In this document: positions 38,001-53,000 of the stretch, piece after piece | Numbering within the stretch: the stretch's first letter is position 1 | Layout of the letters: every line of letters begins with the position of its first letter | Translations under genes and position numbers: made by a program | Source of the DNA: Conchocele bisecta | Lineage: Eukaryota > Mollusca > Bivalvia > Lucinida > Thyasiridae | NCBI GenBank assembly: GCA_029237695.1 | Contig: CM055279.1 | Location: 4,234,323 to 4,298,322, forward strand | Reading direction: 5' to 3' | DNA length: 64,000 bases | Notes under the pieces: model-generated | What the model was told of the DNA's origin: nothing | Databases searched by the model: none | Seen by the model: only the letters and a program-made list of their open reading frames with translations

Positions 38001-41000
38001 GTACATAAATGGCATGAAATGTAGCCATTAATTATTAATCCGCCGTAAGAACATAACCACACACTTCTGCCCATGTTTACCCACTAAAAATGTATCAATT
38101 GGCAAAGGAAATATCGACACCTTTTGTTAATCCGGGAATGTGGAATTTTCACGAGTATATGTTTATTGCAAAGACCATAGTTAACATTTGGAGTATTTGC
38201 GTTTCTTTGACATATTAGACAAACATATTTGCTTAACATTTTGACACTTGGCACATGTATGCAGAGGTTTCTTCAATATCAGGATATTTGAGAAAGGTAT
38301 TCCCCTCCCGTGGGAACGACAGGAAAGCCCCGGGAGTTAGACGTGTTATAAAACACACAGTCTAATTCCGCATCTCGGAATAAATATGTGTCTAATTAAC
38401 GAGGACCGGCGATAGCATCTCTACCTTGTAAGGTTTGTCGGTCTAATCCATAGGATTACTTTTGCCGGAATACGACCACCGTCATATCGGGTGGGGAATA
38501 CAAAAAGTAGTCACTTGCTTAAACCTTAAAATAGTTTTGAAATGTGTTTCAATTGCAATTAACGCCAGTCCCACGCTCAAGAGAATATATTGATACGTGA
38601 ATCAGTGCTATTCTGTATTATTTCTATATAGGCGGGCCTATTTGATTTTCATTTAGACCACATGGAGGGCTTTAATAATTATATCATTATCTTCGGGCCT
38701 CCGACTAATAAAAAATGCCCATATGACGTATGTGGCTGTGACTGAAGAAACGGGGTTTATGACAATTAGATGATCTAGTAACATAAGGTCGTATCTGCTG
38801 TCCCGCCCTAGGAGCATACTAAGTACAATGCGGGAACAGATGTCTTTAAATATAACTTTGTACGTATTGCTACATTTAATGATTAATATAATAGACACTG
38901 GCGAAACCTACACAATATGCAATTAATTGAGACGAAATGCTGTGTGTTCATTGGTCGAGAAACATGAACAAACAACAAAGATGTATATTGTTTGTTAGAA
39001 ATATGGCAGGATGAACTGACTGAATGGCGCACAGCTCAGACATTAATCAGACTGCACGAAAGCGTAGGTTGATTTGGGTCTACGCTGATCGCAAATACCA
39101 TAATGTACATTTCGCTAAACTTGTCATTGAATGTGTTTAAATGGTGGCCAGCGTAGGTACTTATCGTTACATTTCAGACTGCGTGGTTGCTTCTAACGGT
39201 TGATATCAGGCTCTATATATACTAGAAACAAAATTGCTACCCCGCTCCATACCTCTCGAGAGGGTAGCAATTTAACCCCATGTCTTTAATGTAGCGCATG
39301 GAAGAGTGATTTTTGCAATCGGTTATCCTGCGTATTTGATATGTTAGCGATATAAAACTGTCAAAGATGTATCAATACATTATTAATAAAGAACATACAC
39401 ATGCAGAAACTGGTTACTTTGGCAAGGTGTTTATCTGGCATTTACATGAATATATTTGAAGGTTTCATTTCGTTATGTTGAATGTTGAATAACAGCTACA
39501 GAAAAGATGGCTTCCATGGGAAAATACTTTCCAAGTTCTATTATTTTTGGCAATTTACTAGTTCTACATCCAAGGTTATTTGTTTAAAGGTATAAAATAT
39601 ACAGCTTACTAAATGTTGACATACATGCAACATGTTTGGATATGCACTTCTGTTGCTCACATTTTTGAATGGGTCAAATTGTAGCCGTAGATAACATATC
39701 GGATGCGAATTATTGTGGCTAGCTCTATGCTGGTCACACACGGCGTAAGACCCCATTTTCGCAGTCGGTGTCATACATCGGTGGGACTGGGAACAATGGT
39801 TGTTCATTTCATTCTGTAGACAGTAAAACAGCCAAAGGATCAGTAAATAGTGTCTCTTATTTTGTTAAAATAAATGTGACTCGTCTGAACAAAAAGAGGT
39901 GTATTTGTTTCGCGACCAATGAAGCCCCATATTAGACTACGCATCCGCGCAGTCTAATCAGGGTCTACATTAGTCGCTATTAAATTGAGGAATCAGGCTT
40001 GATATATCCCAACAACAACGACCTCTGTATCCGACTGATTGAGTGTCATATGCGGCCAGGAGCTATAATGGACACAATAATAATGCCTCTTTTGTCGTGG
40101 CGACTTACAAGTGGTAAATACTGACGAGTGTGGCAACTGAGAAAGTCAAGAGTAAATATGTCACCCAACTTCTGGGTGTTCCATAGACAGCAACAATGGC
40201 TCTCTTGAAGCGCCACCACAAGTGTGCTTATTAAGCGTAAAGTAAAAACTGATCTTGCACCGCTAGTCAATTTTCAATATTGCATACACCAGAGACATAA
40301 TAACACAGCAGCCTGTCTATGTCCCGGCATACAAGTATAAATATTTTTGTCAATCTTCGATTTTTTTCAGGCGACTAATTTTCAGGTCGAAACGGGTTCA
40401 AAATTACGATGCAATTCTACAATTAAAATATTTGTATCGCCTTTGTTCATATTTTTCTGCGTATATCTGAGGATGCATGTTAAGGTTAATAACACATTTG
40501 TTTTATTTAGTTAACTGATGCAATTTAATGAGATGAAATGAATGCTGAAAACCTCCCGAAGAAAATAACCGTTAGTTAAAAAAATAACACAGATGTGAAG
40601 TGTTTAATTATGTGAAATATGTGCGTTCAATATGACGTTATCAATGAACTATTTTTTTTTATAATTATTTATATTACATTTAAATGTAATTCCATTTTAA
40701 TATTCACACGATTTTATTACATGAATTTGACGATTTGTGATTAAATAAAACAAAAAAATGTAAGTGCAATTAAAAAAACAATAATTATTTATTTTCCGCA
40801 TTAAACAATGTTTGAGAGGTTATGCCGAGTTTTAGTCAGCTATATTTCGTTAAAGGCATCTTGCCTCGGATATGATGAGAAAATAACGTCTCAGATTGGC
40901 AAACTGTAAGTTACTCGTACTTGTAGATTTTTATCTGGTTGTGGAATAGTAATCTTTCCAGTATTGAAACATAACTAGATAATAACTAGTCTATGATTTG

Positions 41001-44000
41001 TGGCTGTGACTGGAGAAATGTGTGACCAATGTAGATCCAGATCAGCCTGTGCATCCGCACAGTCTGATCCGGATAGACACTGTTCACTATTCCATCAATG
41101 AAACACGCGTGATGCTGCTAACAATCAATATATATATCGTTATCAGGCTATATATAGGGGTGTGTTATTTGGTCAGGAGCTACACTGGTCACAACTCACA
41201 TAAGCCCCATTTATTCAGTCCCAGCCACATATACGTGTACTATAATAAACCAAAAAATCCTTGGAATTTGATCAAATCAAAGTGTGCGTTTGGTACGTAC
41301 CAGTGGAACCTCTCTAAACTGAACAACATGATAAGACAGTACACACGTATGTATTGGAATAGTCAAAGAGTATATCTAAAGTTGAACATCTCTAAACCGG
41401 ACACTCTGGGTACATCACAGAATTTCCGGTTTAGAGAGGTTGCACGGTATATTGAATATTTGAGACATCGTATGAGACACGGCGTCTTTAACGGAACCAG
41501 TTGACGATTTGTGGGGCTTTTATCAATTAGGAATGAAAAATGATACATTATCAGCATAACATAAACACATACGATATTAGTTATGAGTACTCTCATTACA
41601 TTACATACCATTACATTAAATAAGCGTTATGACGGAGTAGTATTTCCAAATTTTCGTTTGAAGAGTTCTTATTCTGTTTATATTTCGTGGAGAGTGAACC
41701 AAGCATGCTTACTAGGTGAGTTTATGATAATAGTATTGTCTCATTTTGTAGAATTCTTTCTCAATAACAATACAGCGAAGTATTAATGTTAACGCGCTGC
41801 AGATTATCGCTATATTATAGTGCGCGAAATGGAAACGATATTCCGCAAATTTTACCGTTGACTGTGGTGTAGCGATACACATGTACGTGTAGTGCAACCT
41901 ATAGTCGTGCAGCTAATACGATACATGGGTTGATGATTGAATTGTCAAGCAGCTCCTTTAATACAACATATACATGTACATGTACACATGAACACATATG
42001 CACAATGCGGCTTCTGACAGTCAGGCCAGCTCATTAATTCATAGACACGACTCTTAAATTCATCAGTTAGACTCATGCATACAGCAAATCACACGGGTGC
42101 TTGCCTTGCAAAACTAAGTCTTATCATTACGTGGCTGTGACTGGAGAAATTTGGCATATGGCATTTGTTACCAGTGTAGCTCCTGATCAAATAGCACAGC
42201 ACACTCCTGTAGTCTGATAACGATCCATATTTCTTGTTAGAAACATGGCGGGTGATTAATTAATGCAATGGCGAACAGTGCAGATCCTGATCAGACTGTG
42301 CGGATGCACAGGCTGATCTGGATCTACACTGATCGCAAGACACATAAGCCCCATTTCTCCAGTCACAGCCACATATATGCCGTCGGTTATTAAAACGGAT
42401 CAAATGACGTTTGCGACCAGCGTAGCCCCAGATTAGCCTGCGCATGCACGCAGGGACTGGTGTACACCGTTCGCCATCGTCAATTATGTAGCATCATTCT
42501 GCCATCGACAAAACGATTAGATCCCAAAACTTACTAACTTAAATTACAAGACGGCCAATATCTCTAACTGTTGCAAAACCACTTCTTTTCGTATTGGTCG
42601 TCGTACGAGACAAGGGACTTAACGACGTTTTGGATCAGCGTAGACCAGACTGATCGTGGCCTACAATATTCGCCATCGAGTCACTAAAGTCACTAACTGT
42701 AAAAAAGGTAATATTATACAGTTCAACCTCTCTACAACAGCCACCCATGGGAAGACGCAAAACTGGCTGTTGTAGAGAGGTGACTGTTGGTAGGGAGGTT
42801 AATGTTGAATTAAATTATTTCATCCGCTGTTTATTTATTTTCGTTGATAATTCGCATCAAAAACATGTTTTGGCAACAATGTAAATGATTCTAAAATGCT
42901 GTCAAAACATGTTTTTCTTGAGAAAGAAGGCAAAACAACAGCACTCGACAATTTTCGTACTCAGCAGTCTTAGGGTTAGATACAGTGGAAATCATCCATT
43001 TGGTGTATAACATAGCGGCTGTTATAGAGGGTGTTGTTATAGAGAGGTGGCCGTTCGGGGAGGTTCGACTGTAACCTAAAACAAACGAATGTACTAGAGA
43101 ACGATATCTCAAATTATTATACGTACTTTCGTTTCCCATTGAAACACAATGCAACGCAAGACGTCAATACTTTTCAATATTGACGTCTCGTGAGTTCATA
43201 TGGGTCAGTGCCGGAACTACGCTTCACCTCGCAAAATACTCCCTTCTAAATCACCACTAATTTGTTTATTTTGTTTATATTTTTATAACGTGAAATTTGG
43301 TCCAATATTGATTTTATTATGAAAATACAATTTCCCCATGTTAAATCCCAATAAACAATCTATGGGGATTTAACATGGGAACATTTTTCTAATTTCAGAA
43401 ATAGTGGAACGATTTTCTAAATTTAACTTTTGTTTTCTTAGTTAAATCATTTCCAAGCTATCTAGCCAGGTTTCGGAGTCAATTTCCAAATTTTGTTTGA
43501 CTGCTCACTCAGCTATTCCACCTCATTTTCCCCTATGTTAAATTCCCATAGAGAAATTTATTTTTCGTAATAAAATCACTATTTTACCAAATTTCACGAA
43601 ATAAAAAGAAGGCTCATTCTTAAATTTTTATAAAATTTAATATTATCAAAAACATACGGGTTTTGCAATGTTTATATGGCCGTAAAATTTGGACAGGTTT
43701 CGTGAAACAGACAGTAGTTAAGTATGCCGTTAGTAGCCAACGGGACTATCGTGATTACATGAGTGTATCGAACAGTGTATACCCTAATCAGGCTGTGCGG
43801 ATTCTACGGCTTATCTGAAGCTACACTATACTGGTCCAAAATTAACCTCTTTCTGCCGTGGCATGTTATGTATATTTATATAGTATATATCGTTCAATAT
43901 TTCCAAAATGAGAACGTTTTAAGGCACGTTTTTATGATCAATGGGATTATATGTAGTCTGTATATAATTCCAGCACAAAACTATTTACACAATTCCCTAA

Positions 44001-47000
44001 CATTTGATTGGCCCGTAGCAAGTCTTTGTCCAAAATGTGTATCCCAGTAAACTCCCACGCTGAACTACTTTCCGTAACCGTGAGGCGCAGTTAAAATAAT
44101 TCTTAAGAAAACGGAAAATAAACACATTTTCTTGATGAAGTTATTTAAAATGCTGTAATTATAAGGAATGAATGGCCTTTTTGTGGAATTTATCGGGGAT
44201 ATAAACTTGGAAAAGTCGCGGGAATACTGGACGAGGCCTTCCGGCCTTCGTCCAGTATTCCCGCGACTTTTCCAAGTTTATACCCGATAAATTCCACAAA
44301 AAGGCCATTCATTCCTATAATATTTCCAAAATGAGAACGTTTTAAGGCACGTTTTTATGATCAATGGGATTATATGTAGTCTGTATATGTAGTCTGTATA
44401 TATGTCCTAGTTTCTAAATTGAACGTTTTCACCGAATATGGGGTTCCGTTAACCCTTTCAACACTAAGGAAGTGGAATGGACTGTGATATGCTAATGTTC
44501 CGACCAATCCAATGGTCACAAAATGATTTTCAGATTCTTCCATTTATGAAAAGGGGGTGTTTTTGTTCTCAAAAATATTAAAATTACTTTCAAAAAGTGC
44601 AGATCCTGATGAGACGGCTCATCTGGATCTGCACTTTTTGCATAAACCGATATAGCGGGATTTCGGGTTCAAAGGGTTAACTAAACTATAATAAAAATAA
44701 ATGTGCATGAAGATGTTTGAAACATATTGAACCCGAATGTAAACGCATTACCGAAGTATCTCCCCTGTGAATCACAGACTATGTTGGTATACGTGAGAAT
44801 AAAGCACAAACGGCTTAGAATTTGATCCAACAACATGATGCGATTTGGTTGATATTGGTCACTTGTATCCAATAAAGCGAAAACAAACACATTAAAAATC
44901 CGAGACGTAATCGGAGACACAGTGACTTTAACCCCGTTTAATGCTGAATACGCATATACGGGGTGGGGTATGACCACATCGAAACAATATTCGCTATTTT
45001 GCTTATTTCTATTCAAATACTTATTTTCGTGTGAAAGATTGTGTTTACTTTTTGGGGTGGGGGCGGATTTTTATGGGCCATGTCCTACCATAAATGTATA
45101 TCCTCAGCGTGTAGTGGGTTGTTAATGTTACAGCCAATACACATTCCCACCCAAAGTGTTCCAGCGTCCCTGTGCCAGGTCGTAATGTGAGGGAAACTAA
45201 ACAGTTCCCACAATTATGTTACAATTAGATAGTGATTAAGGAGAAACCTGTTCTTAATTAGCAAACTCGCACAAACCACCCTGTTGTGTAATAATAATGT
45301 GATTTGCCATTGTGGAAGAATGGGCATACATGTATTTCAATGTTTCTCCACAGAACAACAGTTCGCAATATTACCGCATCTAACAATTACACCAGTTGGG
45401 GTGACCAAACTCTAGGACGAAGAGACGGACAGACGAAGAGACGGACCGACCAGCAAACTGGCAGACGGACAGGGCGGTGACGATATGTACACCGAAACTG
45501 GCCCTTTCTATAGGGTGACACTAATAACACTTTAATTTACTTATAAAATGGAAACTCTCTATTCTTTATTCACTTCATTATGTATGATCACAGTCTCCAG
45601 CTCCCACCCCACCCCCCCCCCCCCCCCCTCGGGAACTTCCTCTCCTCGCGGGATGTTTAAGCCATCGCTAGGTGCATTGATTGCGACTGTGACTAGAGAA
45701 ATGATGATTGCGACATTTGTGACCAGTCCAGCTCGTGATCAACTAACACACTCATGCAGAGCTATACTGTCTGATAGAAGCTTGCCGAGTGTTTCGATGA
45801 CTGAATGGCGAACAGTGAAGACCCTGCTATTGCGCATCCTGATCTTGGTCTACACTGGTCGCAAAGCACATACACACCATTTCTCCAGTAACTACCTCTC
45901 GACTACAATTCCACTTTAAACACATACACTGTCTACAAGCAAACGCGCATGCCCACGTACCCGGTCTAGCACATGCAACCCGTATTTGCGGAATGTCGCT
46001 CGGGTTAAAGTGCACGTGCATACGCACATAGCCTTATACCCTATTTCCATTGATGGGTCTGGCTTAAAACCACAACAGTGTTTCTTTGTATCGCCGAATA
46101 AAACGGCAGACAAATGCGATGGGTAATTTGTGACCCCTGTTTTCACGGGCTATTGGCCCTCTTTACACCGGCAACCGGGTCTAATCATTAACCCGGGTTA
46201 ATAACAATCCTCACGCGAATATTCACTCAACGATTTGTGTGCATTCTACGGAGGCACTGATAGGGCATGTGTTTTTATTTATCTCGTGGCCACCACAAAT
46301 AGAGAAACAGACATAAATAATTCAGCTGTCTTCTTGTTTTATTTATATCGTGGCCACGACATCAGTAAGAAAGACTTAAATAATTCACGTGAGTGATTTC
46401 TTTTTATTTATTTCTCACAACTATACAAAAACACCTAGTACATTATCTCGTGACCACGACATAATTCATACCTTTTTAATTACCTCGTGGCCACTACATA
46501 AATAAAGAAATGCACCTACATAATTAAGGTGTTGTTTTTTTTTTTTATCTCGTGGCCACGACTTATTATCTATAAAATAGAATAGGCGTATGTGTCTTGC
46601 GATCAGTGTAGATCCAGATCAGCCTGTGCATCCGCACAGTCTGATCAGGATCTGCACTGTTCGCCATTTCATTAATTAAACCCGCCATGTTTCTAACAAG
46701 TAATATAAAACACATGTTCCCTCTATGCTTCAGTAGCTTTCTATAGCACGAGGAGCTCGCTTTAGGACGATCTCTTACATTACAATATGTTCAAAAGTTG
46801 AGAACGTGCAATGTAAATGTGTTGTTTTCTTATAGGATTGTTGAATGGTTGACTAAAATTTGCATCGCTTTTCGAACAGCTGTATATAATTAGAACACAA
46901 CCATTTTGCTGATCACAAGCACCCTTCTTCAGTAACTAAATGGCGAACAGCGTAGACCCTGGTCAGACGACTATGCTAATGCGCAGGCTGCTAACATGCA

Positions 47001-50000
47001 ATTCATCTCAGCTGATGATTTCTGTTCATGATTGAAAAAGACACATAAACATGTATCGCAATGCTCATGTTACTGGATTACAACGGTGTGTGTAACCTCT
47101 CTAAATTCAATACGCGTGGTGTCAAGTTTAGCAAGGTTCCACTGTACAGTCGACTCGAAATATACATGACCTTTAGAATGTTACATCAAACAGAAATCCC
47201 AAATGTTGCTTATGCCTAATGTGTGTCAATATTCTGTGACAATGATAAAACATAGCAACTATATTTACGACCGGTTTCGTGGCTAGTAACAGTAAGCCAG
47301 CGCTTTCGGTTCAACGAATTTAGATATTTATTCAATACATGTGAAATGTCGCTTCAAATGATCAGTATATATTTTTCAGCAGGGTGTAGGCTGGCGTGAC
47401 CTTCCTAAACGTCAGCTATACTGTGACAAATCCCAATAAGCTAGTACACTCTTTTTGTCATCACACTTCAGATTTATCTCCTGCGAAGATTATCGTTGTC
47501 GTTATCAGAAGGCAAGTTTCCTTTGATCAGGACAACTCACCCGAAACTGAAAACCTTTTCTCTCCTCAGTTGACAACTGAATACTAAACTGCACAGGAAA
47601 TCATACCATATGTTTCATGACATAGGCCGACGTGAATATGCCGTCATTATTTGTATAAAACTGCAATGTATTGTCACTGTAACGCGCTGAAGCGCGAAAC
47701 GCTAAAAGGTCCGATACCGTGCAGTGGCGAAACTAGACTTACGCGCTCCGTTTCCAGTTCGGCTACTCGCGCCTTAAAACGATACGATCACCAATTTAAA
47801 TATACGATAACGTGCGTTTTCGTACCAGAATTCGTCACCCAGTGACTTTATCAAATAATGCTATCTTTATGTCAGATCTGTCTTAACGGTTTGTTCACTA
47901 TTGTGTAGAGTGTCAGAATAACTGCCAACTTGGGGTCTCGCGGGTATATCCCTGGCCCTGTGATTATAATACAAATTAGCATTAATCCAGTCTCTTGTGT
48001 CCACGAAATCAAGACTTTTGAGTGGCCGATACTGAGCTTTGCTCAGTCTTAGCCATTCAAACGTCTTGATTTCGAATACAAGTTTCGATAATTTGTTCAG
48101 GGTTCGAAGCTACAACACTTGTTCCATACTCAATTCGGAGCCGTAACTCAACTCGGCTGACAGATGAAATATACGAATATGTCCGCATGAGCGAATATGT
48201 CCATATATATGGACATATTGCGTGGCGGTAAGGCGCGAATATGTCCACACATAAGGATATCCGCAGTGAGTTTTGGGGACACTTTATGAACACATCTGAT
48301 ATTTTCATTGGTCTTTATTGTATGGTCTATATTTATAGGATATGTGATTTGTCGGTGGATAAATGCACGATTTCCGCAGGTGCAATATTGCGCCACATTA
48401 GGAGCGCACTATCGTTGCGCGGCGGAACGAGTTGCATATATCCACATACACATCAAATAACCGTTTCTTATATACGTAATTCACTCGCAATTTATATGAA
48501 CATAAAATTATACAAGACATAATTAAAATAAAGACGCTAGTGGTGATTTAGAAGGAACTATTTTGCGAGGTGAAATGTAGTTCCGGCACTGGCCAATATC
48601 ATCTAACGGAGACGTCAGTATGGAAAATATTGACTGCTTGCGCTGCTTTGTGTTTCTGTCACAGGGCGAGAAAATGGGAAATGCGAAACGAAAGTACGCA
48701 TATAATAAATGAAAGTACTGAAAGTACTGAAATATGATATCTCAACACAAACTGATCAGTGTTTGTGGTAAGTTAAATTTGTAAAACACACTGGTGTAAC
48801 TTGCAGGGTCAGTACTGAAATATTAGGAAAATCGTCCACCCCCTTTTACTGCTAGCTCCGTACTGTCCCGTGAGACCTAAAGATAATGGATGCTGAATTC
48901 ACTATTTTCTGACCATTTAGGCGTAGCACGATAATGGCTGCCCCCATAGAAATGTGCGTGACACAATATGCTATCTCAAGGGAGATAACATCTTTTATAT
49001 CTTGCAGATGTAGCCAATTATTTAATGATCAAGGTATATTTTCTAACGAATCTCATATATTCGATAAAGCGTATTATGCCATGAACGCAAACCCAATGCG
49101 TTCTACTGTCTGTTTCACGAAAGCTGCCCAAATATTACGGCTATATAGATAATTAAAAAACAATACTATTTTCGATAATATTAAATCAAAGGAAAATTTA
49201 AGAATGAGCCTTCTTTTTATTTCGTGAAATTTGGTCAAATATTGTTTTTATTGCGAAAAAACAATTTCTCCATGTTAAATCCCCATAGACATCTTCACGG
49301 AGTGAAGATGTCTATGGGGATTTAACATGGGGAATTTTTTTTGAATTTTAGAAATACTGGACCGATTTTTAAAATTTAACTTTTGTTTTCTTAGTTAGAT
49401 CATATCCAAGCTATCTAGCTAGGTTTCGGAGTCAATTTCCAAATTTTTTCGTTTTTTTACTCCTCCCACACTGACTCCTTTACCTCTTTTCCCCCCATGT
49501 TAAATTCCCATAGAGAAATCAATTTTTCGTAATAAAACCAATATTTGACCAAATTTCACGAAATAAAAAGAAGGTTCATTCTCAAATTTTCCTTTAATTT
49601 AATACTATCGAAAAAAATATTGTTTTTGAATTGTTTACATGGCCGTAAAATTTGGGCAGCTTTCGTGAAACAGTCTATAGTTTGTCTGTTTGATGCCGGT
49701 GACTAGCAAACGGGACAATGCGACGTATGCGATCAGCATATCACCGGACCAGACTGCGCGGATCCGTGTCTATGCTGGTCGCCTTTCATTCCTGCGGTAC
49801 ACATACAGCCGCTCGCAACATGATTAGATCAAAATCAAACGCAGTAAAATGGTAAAAGGATCTACACATATCATAAGCAATAAGGTCCGTTTTCTCAGCA
49901 CGTGTTCCAATTATTTTAAGCTAAACCCAGCCACTCTTTGAGCCCTTAAATACGCACATATGGCTGTGACTTGGTAAATTGGGCTTATGGATTTGTGACC

Positions 50001-53000
50001 AGTGCAGCGCTTCATCAGGTAACACACTTATGTGGCCTGAAACGATCTATATTAATTGTTAGAATCATGATGTGTGTTTCATTGATGGAATGGCGAACAG
50101 TGCAGATCCTGATCAGACTGTGCGGATGCACAGGCTGATCTGGATCTACACTGGTCGCAAAACCCATGAGTACCATTTCTGCAGTCACAGCCTGAAATAG
50201 CAAAACGAGCTCAGCACAGCTAGAGCTAGCGAACTTAATAACAGAGCGTTCCCATCGGTAGGAAGACAAGATGCGGGCTATCTTTAATATAGCTGTAAGT
50301 GGGCCGTAAGTGGCAAACATCGGATTAGGTGGGCCAAGTTGGAATGCTGCAATAATTCGAGTAGATTAAATTTGAGTTTGATGTTATTGGTCGAGTCGCC
50401 AGTCGGGTTGTTGTTTCAGCTTCACCAGCCGCCGGGAATACCTACATTTATCCCGTCAACACAGTGCGTATGTGCCGTGAAACACAGTGCCGTGAAACAT
50501 TTTTGATATCCAGTCAATACAATTTTTGCATTTTACAGCCATTTGTAGGTGTTGACGGGATAAATAGAATAGTAGGTTAGTGCCGTGAATGGGAAAACAT
50601 ATCTGGCGCGGCACGGAAACGGGATGTGCTCGGCAGAGCCTCGCCCATCCCGTTTCCTGAGCCTTGCCAGATATTTTTCCCCATTCACGGCACTAACCTA
50701 CTATTCTCTATGTATGTAGTAACTATACGATGGCATCTCTCTAAACCAAACAACCATTTTGCGACATCGATGTGTTAAATTACGACCGATTTCACTGTCG
50801 AATGTCGCTGATGCTGTTCATGATTGCAATGCACACAGGCATGTGTTTCAGTGCTCTTACATCGGAATTACAGTGAAACTTCTCGAAATCGGACACCCTG
50901 GTGACCTCCCGGGTGTCCGGTTTAGAGAGGTTCCACTGTACAAGGTATATCAGGTAACTTCATACGCATTGACCGAATACATGCTGACTGATAAAATGAC
51001 ATATCAGATAACTCGCTAGGCATTGCCTAATGCATGCTGACTGATAAATGCACCTTTTGTAATTTGCTGCGCTTTGACAGAATACACGATAACTGATATG
51101 ATTATTTGTCAGGTAAATGCTGCACATTGACCGAATACAAGCTCACTGATGACATAAATTGATTGTTCAATACATTGTATCACGGCCAACCGGGGCATAA
51201 ACTTAATTTTGTTCGCGTTGCATTGGTCTAACGACATCACGTGGTGTTATGAAGAAGCGTCCGTTCAATGACTGTTTCCCCGTTACTTTCAACGAAAAGA
51301 AAAAAATTACATTTACGGATTTCATTGTATAAAACATTACCATCTGGTGACTCCAATAGCAGGCTAGTGTCTTTTGATATCCAGTTTCGCAGGTGCGGCT
51401 CGGAAACGATATTTATCCCGTCAACACAGTGCGTATGTTACTGGGGTTACTTTTTTGCATTTTAAAGCCATTTGTAGGTGTTAACGGGATAAATAGAATA
51501 GTAGGTTAGTGCCGTGAATGGGAAAAATATCTGGCGCGGCTCGGAAACGGGATGTGCTCGGCACAGCCTCGCCCAACCCGTTTCCTAAGCCTTGCCAGAT
51601 ATTGTTTCCCATTCAAGGCACTAACCTACTATTCTCTATGAATTCCTCGGCGAGCATCGGAATTCCTACGCGTTTCCTAACCTCATCAAAATGATCGGGT
51701 ATGAGCTGTTCTCAGGGTCAGTCATCAAACTGTTTCGTTGTCCGTTCACATGTAGAATAATGTCGCAACACGTGTTATACACAGGTGTTTGAACAAATGG
51801 TGAGAATCCTGGCGTCATATGGGTATTTGGGTGGACTTTGGGTAGATTCGGGTGAATTTCGTTGGTTTTGGGTAATTTACATAGTTGTGTGTAACTACTA
51901 ATGCTCAATCATTAGACACACCATAAATCGTCAACTATCTGCACATTCACCATTCCGAACATTCGGGCACCTTTCTTACTGTCAAAATTCGTGTAACTCG
52001 CGGGAGGTGACGTAAATTGTATGTTGAAACAATGCATCCAAACCACCATATATACCTAAATATCCCATAAACCACCGACATATGAACTGTTATTCAAGAA
52101 CCTGTGGTGTTATATATAAGCAAACACATTATTGTATACGATGAGTGAAGGTTTATGGAAAGGTTTATTTTCGACTTGTATGAAAGCTTAACAAAGGTCT
52201 GAGAATTTGGCCCACACATGAATTTTACTTATAATTGATGAATCTGGCGAATAATATGCCAGCCATTATACAGCATATGCGGCTGTGACTGGAGAAATGG
52301 GGCTTATGGGTTTGGCGACCAGTGTAGAACCAGATCAGCCTGTGCATCCGCACAGTCTGATCAGGATCTTCACTGTTCGCACATTCCATCAATGTAGCTG
52401 CTGTGACTGGAGAAATGGGGCTTATGGGTTTGGCGACCAGTGTAGATCCAGATTAGCCTGTGCATCCGCACAGTCTAATCAGGATCTGTACTGTTCGTCA
52501 TTCCATCAATGAAACACCTGTTTCTACGTGTAACTAGCAATACATTGTATATATCGTTACCAGGCTACAGTTGTGTGATATATGTATTGTAACCCGGAGC
52601 TCTCCAATCCAATAAGCCCCATTTTCCAGTCACAGCCACATATTTCGGTTACAAGTATTCTATTATATGTTCATACGGCAATATTTTATCGCACTATTTG
52701 CCGGTAATGTTATACAACAAAGGGGGTTTGGAGTTAATGGTGAAAATACAATCATTAGCCGGTGCTTCAAAGGCGAGAGTCGCTATAATAAATTGACTGG
52801 TGCGATACATCAGAAACTGGTGATTTATACAGTGAGAATCCAACCAATTTACCACCACGAAGTATGTAGCCCATTATTCCGCGGTAAATTTTGATTTCAC
52901 GTGATATTTATTATCCGTGGTTGTCCCTGGAGAAATGGGGCTTATGGATTTGGTGATCAGTGTAGTTCCTGATCAAATAGCACACTCGTGTATCCTGATA

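Noticed and set aside
41022..41504. 160-codon plus-strand ORF
   Set aside because: It spans an F7 and an F3 element; no domain.
45548..45919. 123-codon ORF with a Pro run
   Set aside because: The Pro run is a C homopolymer and the rest is a diverged F7 element.
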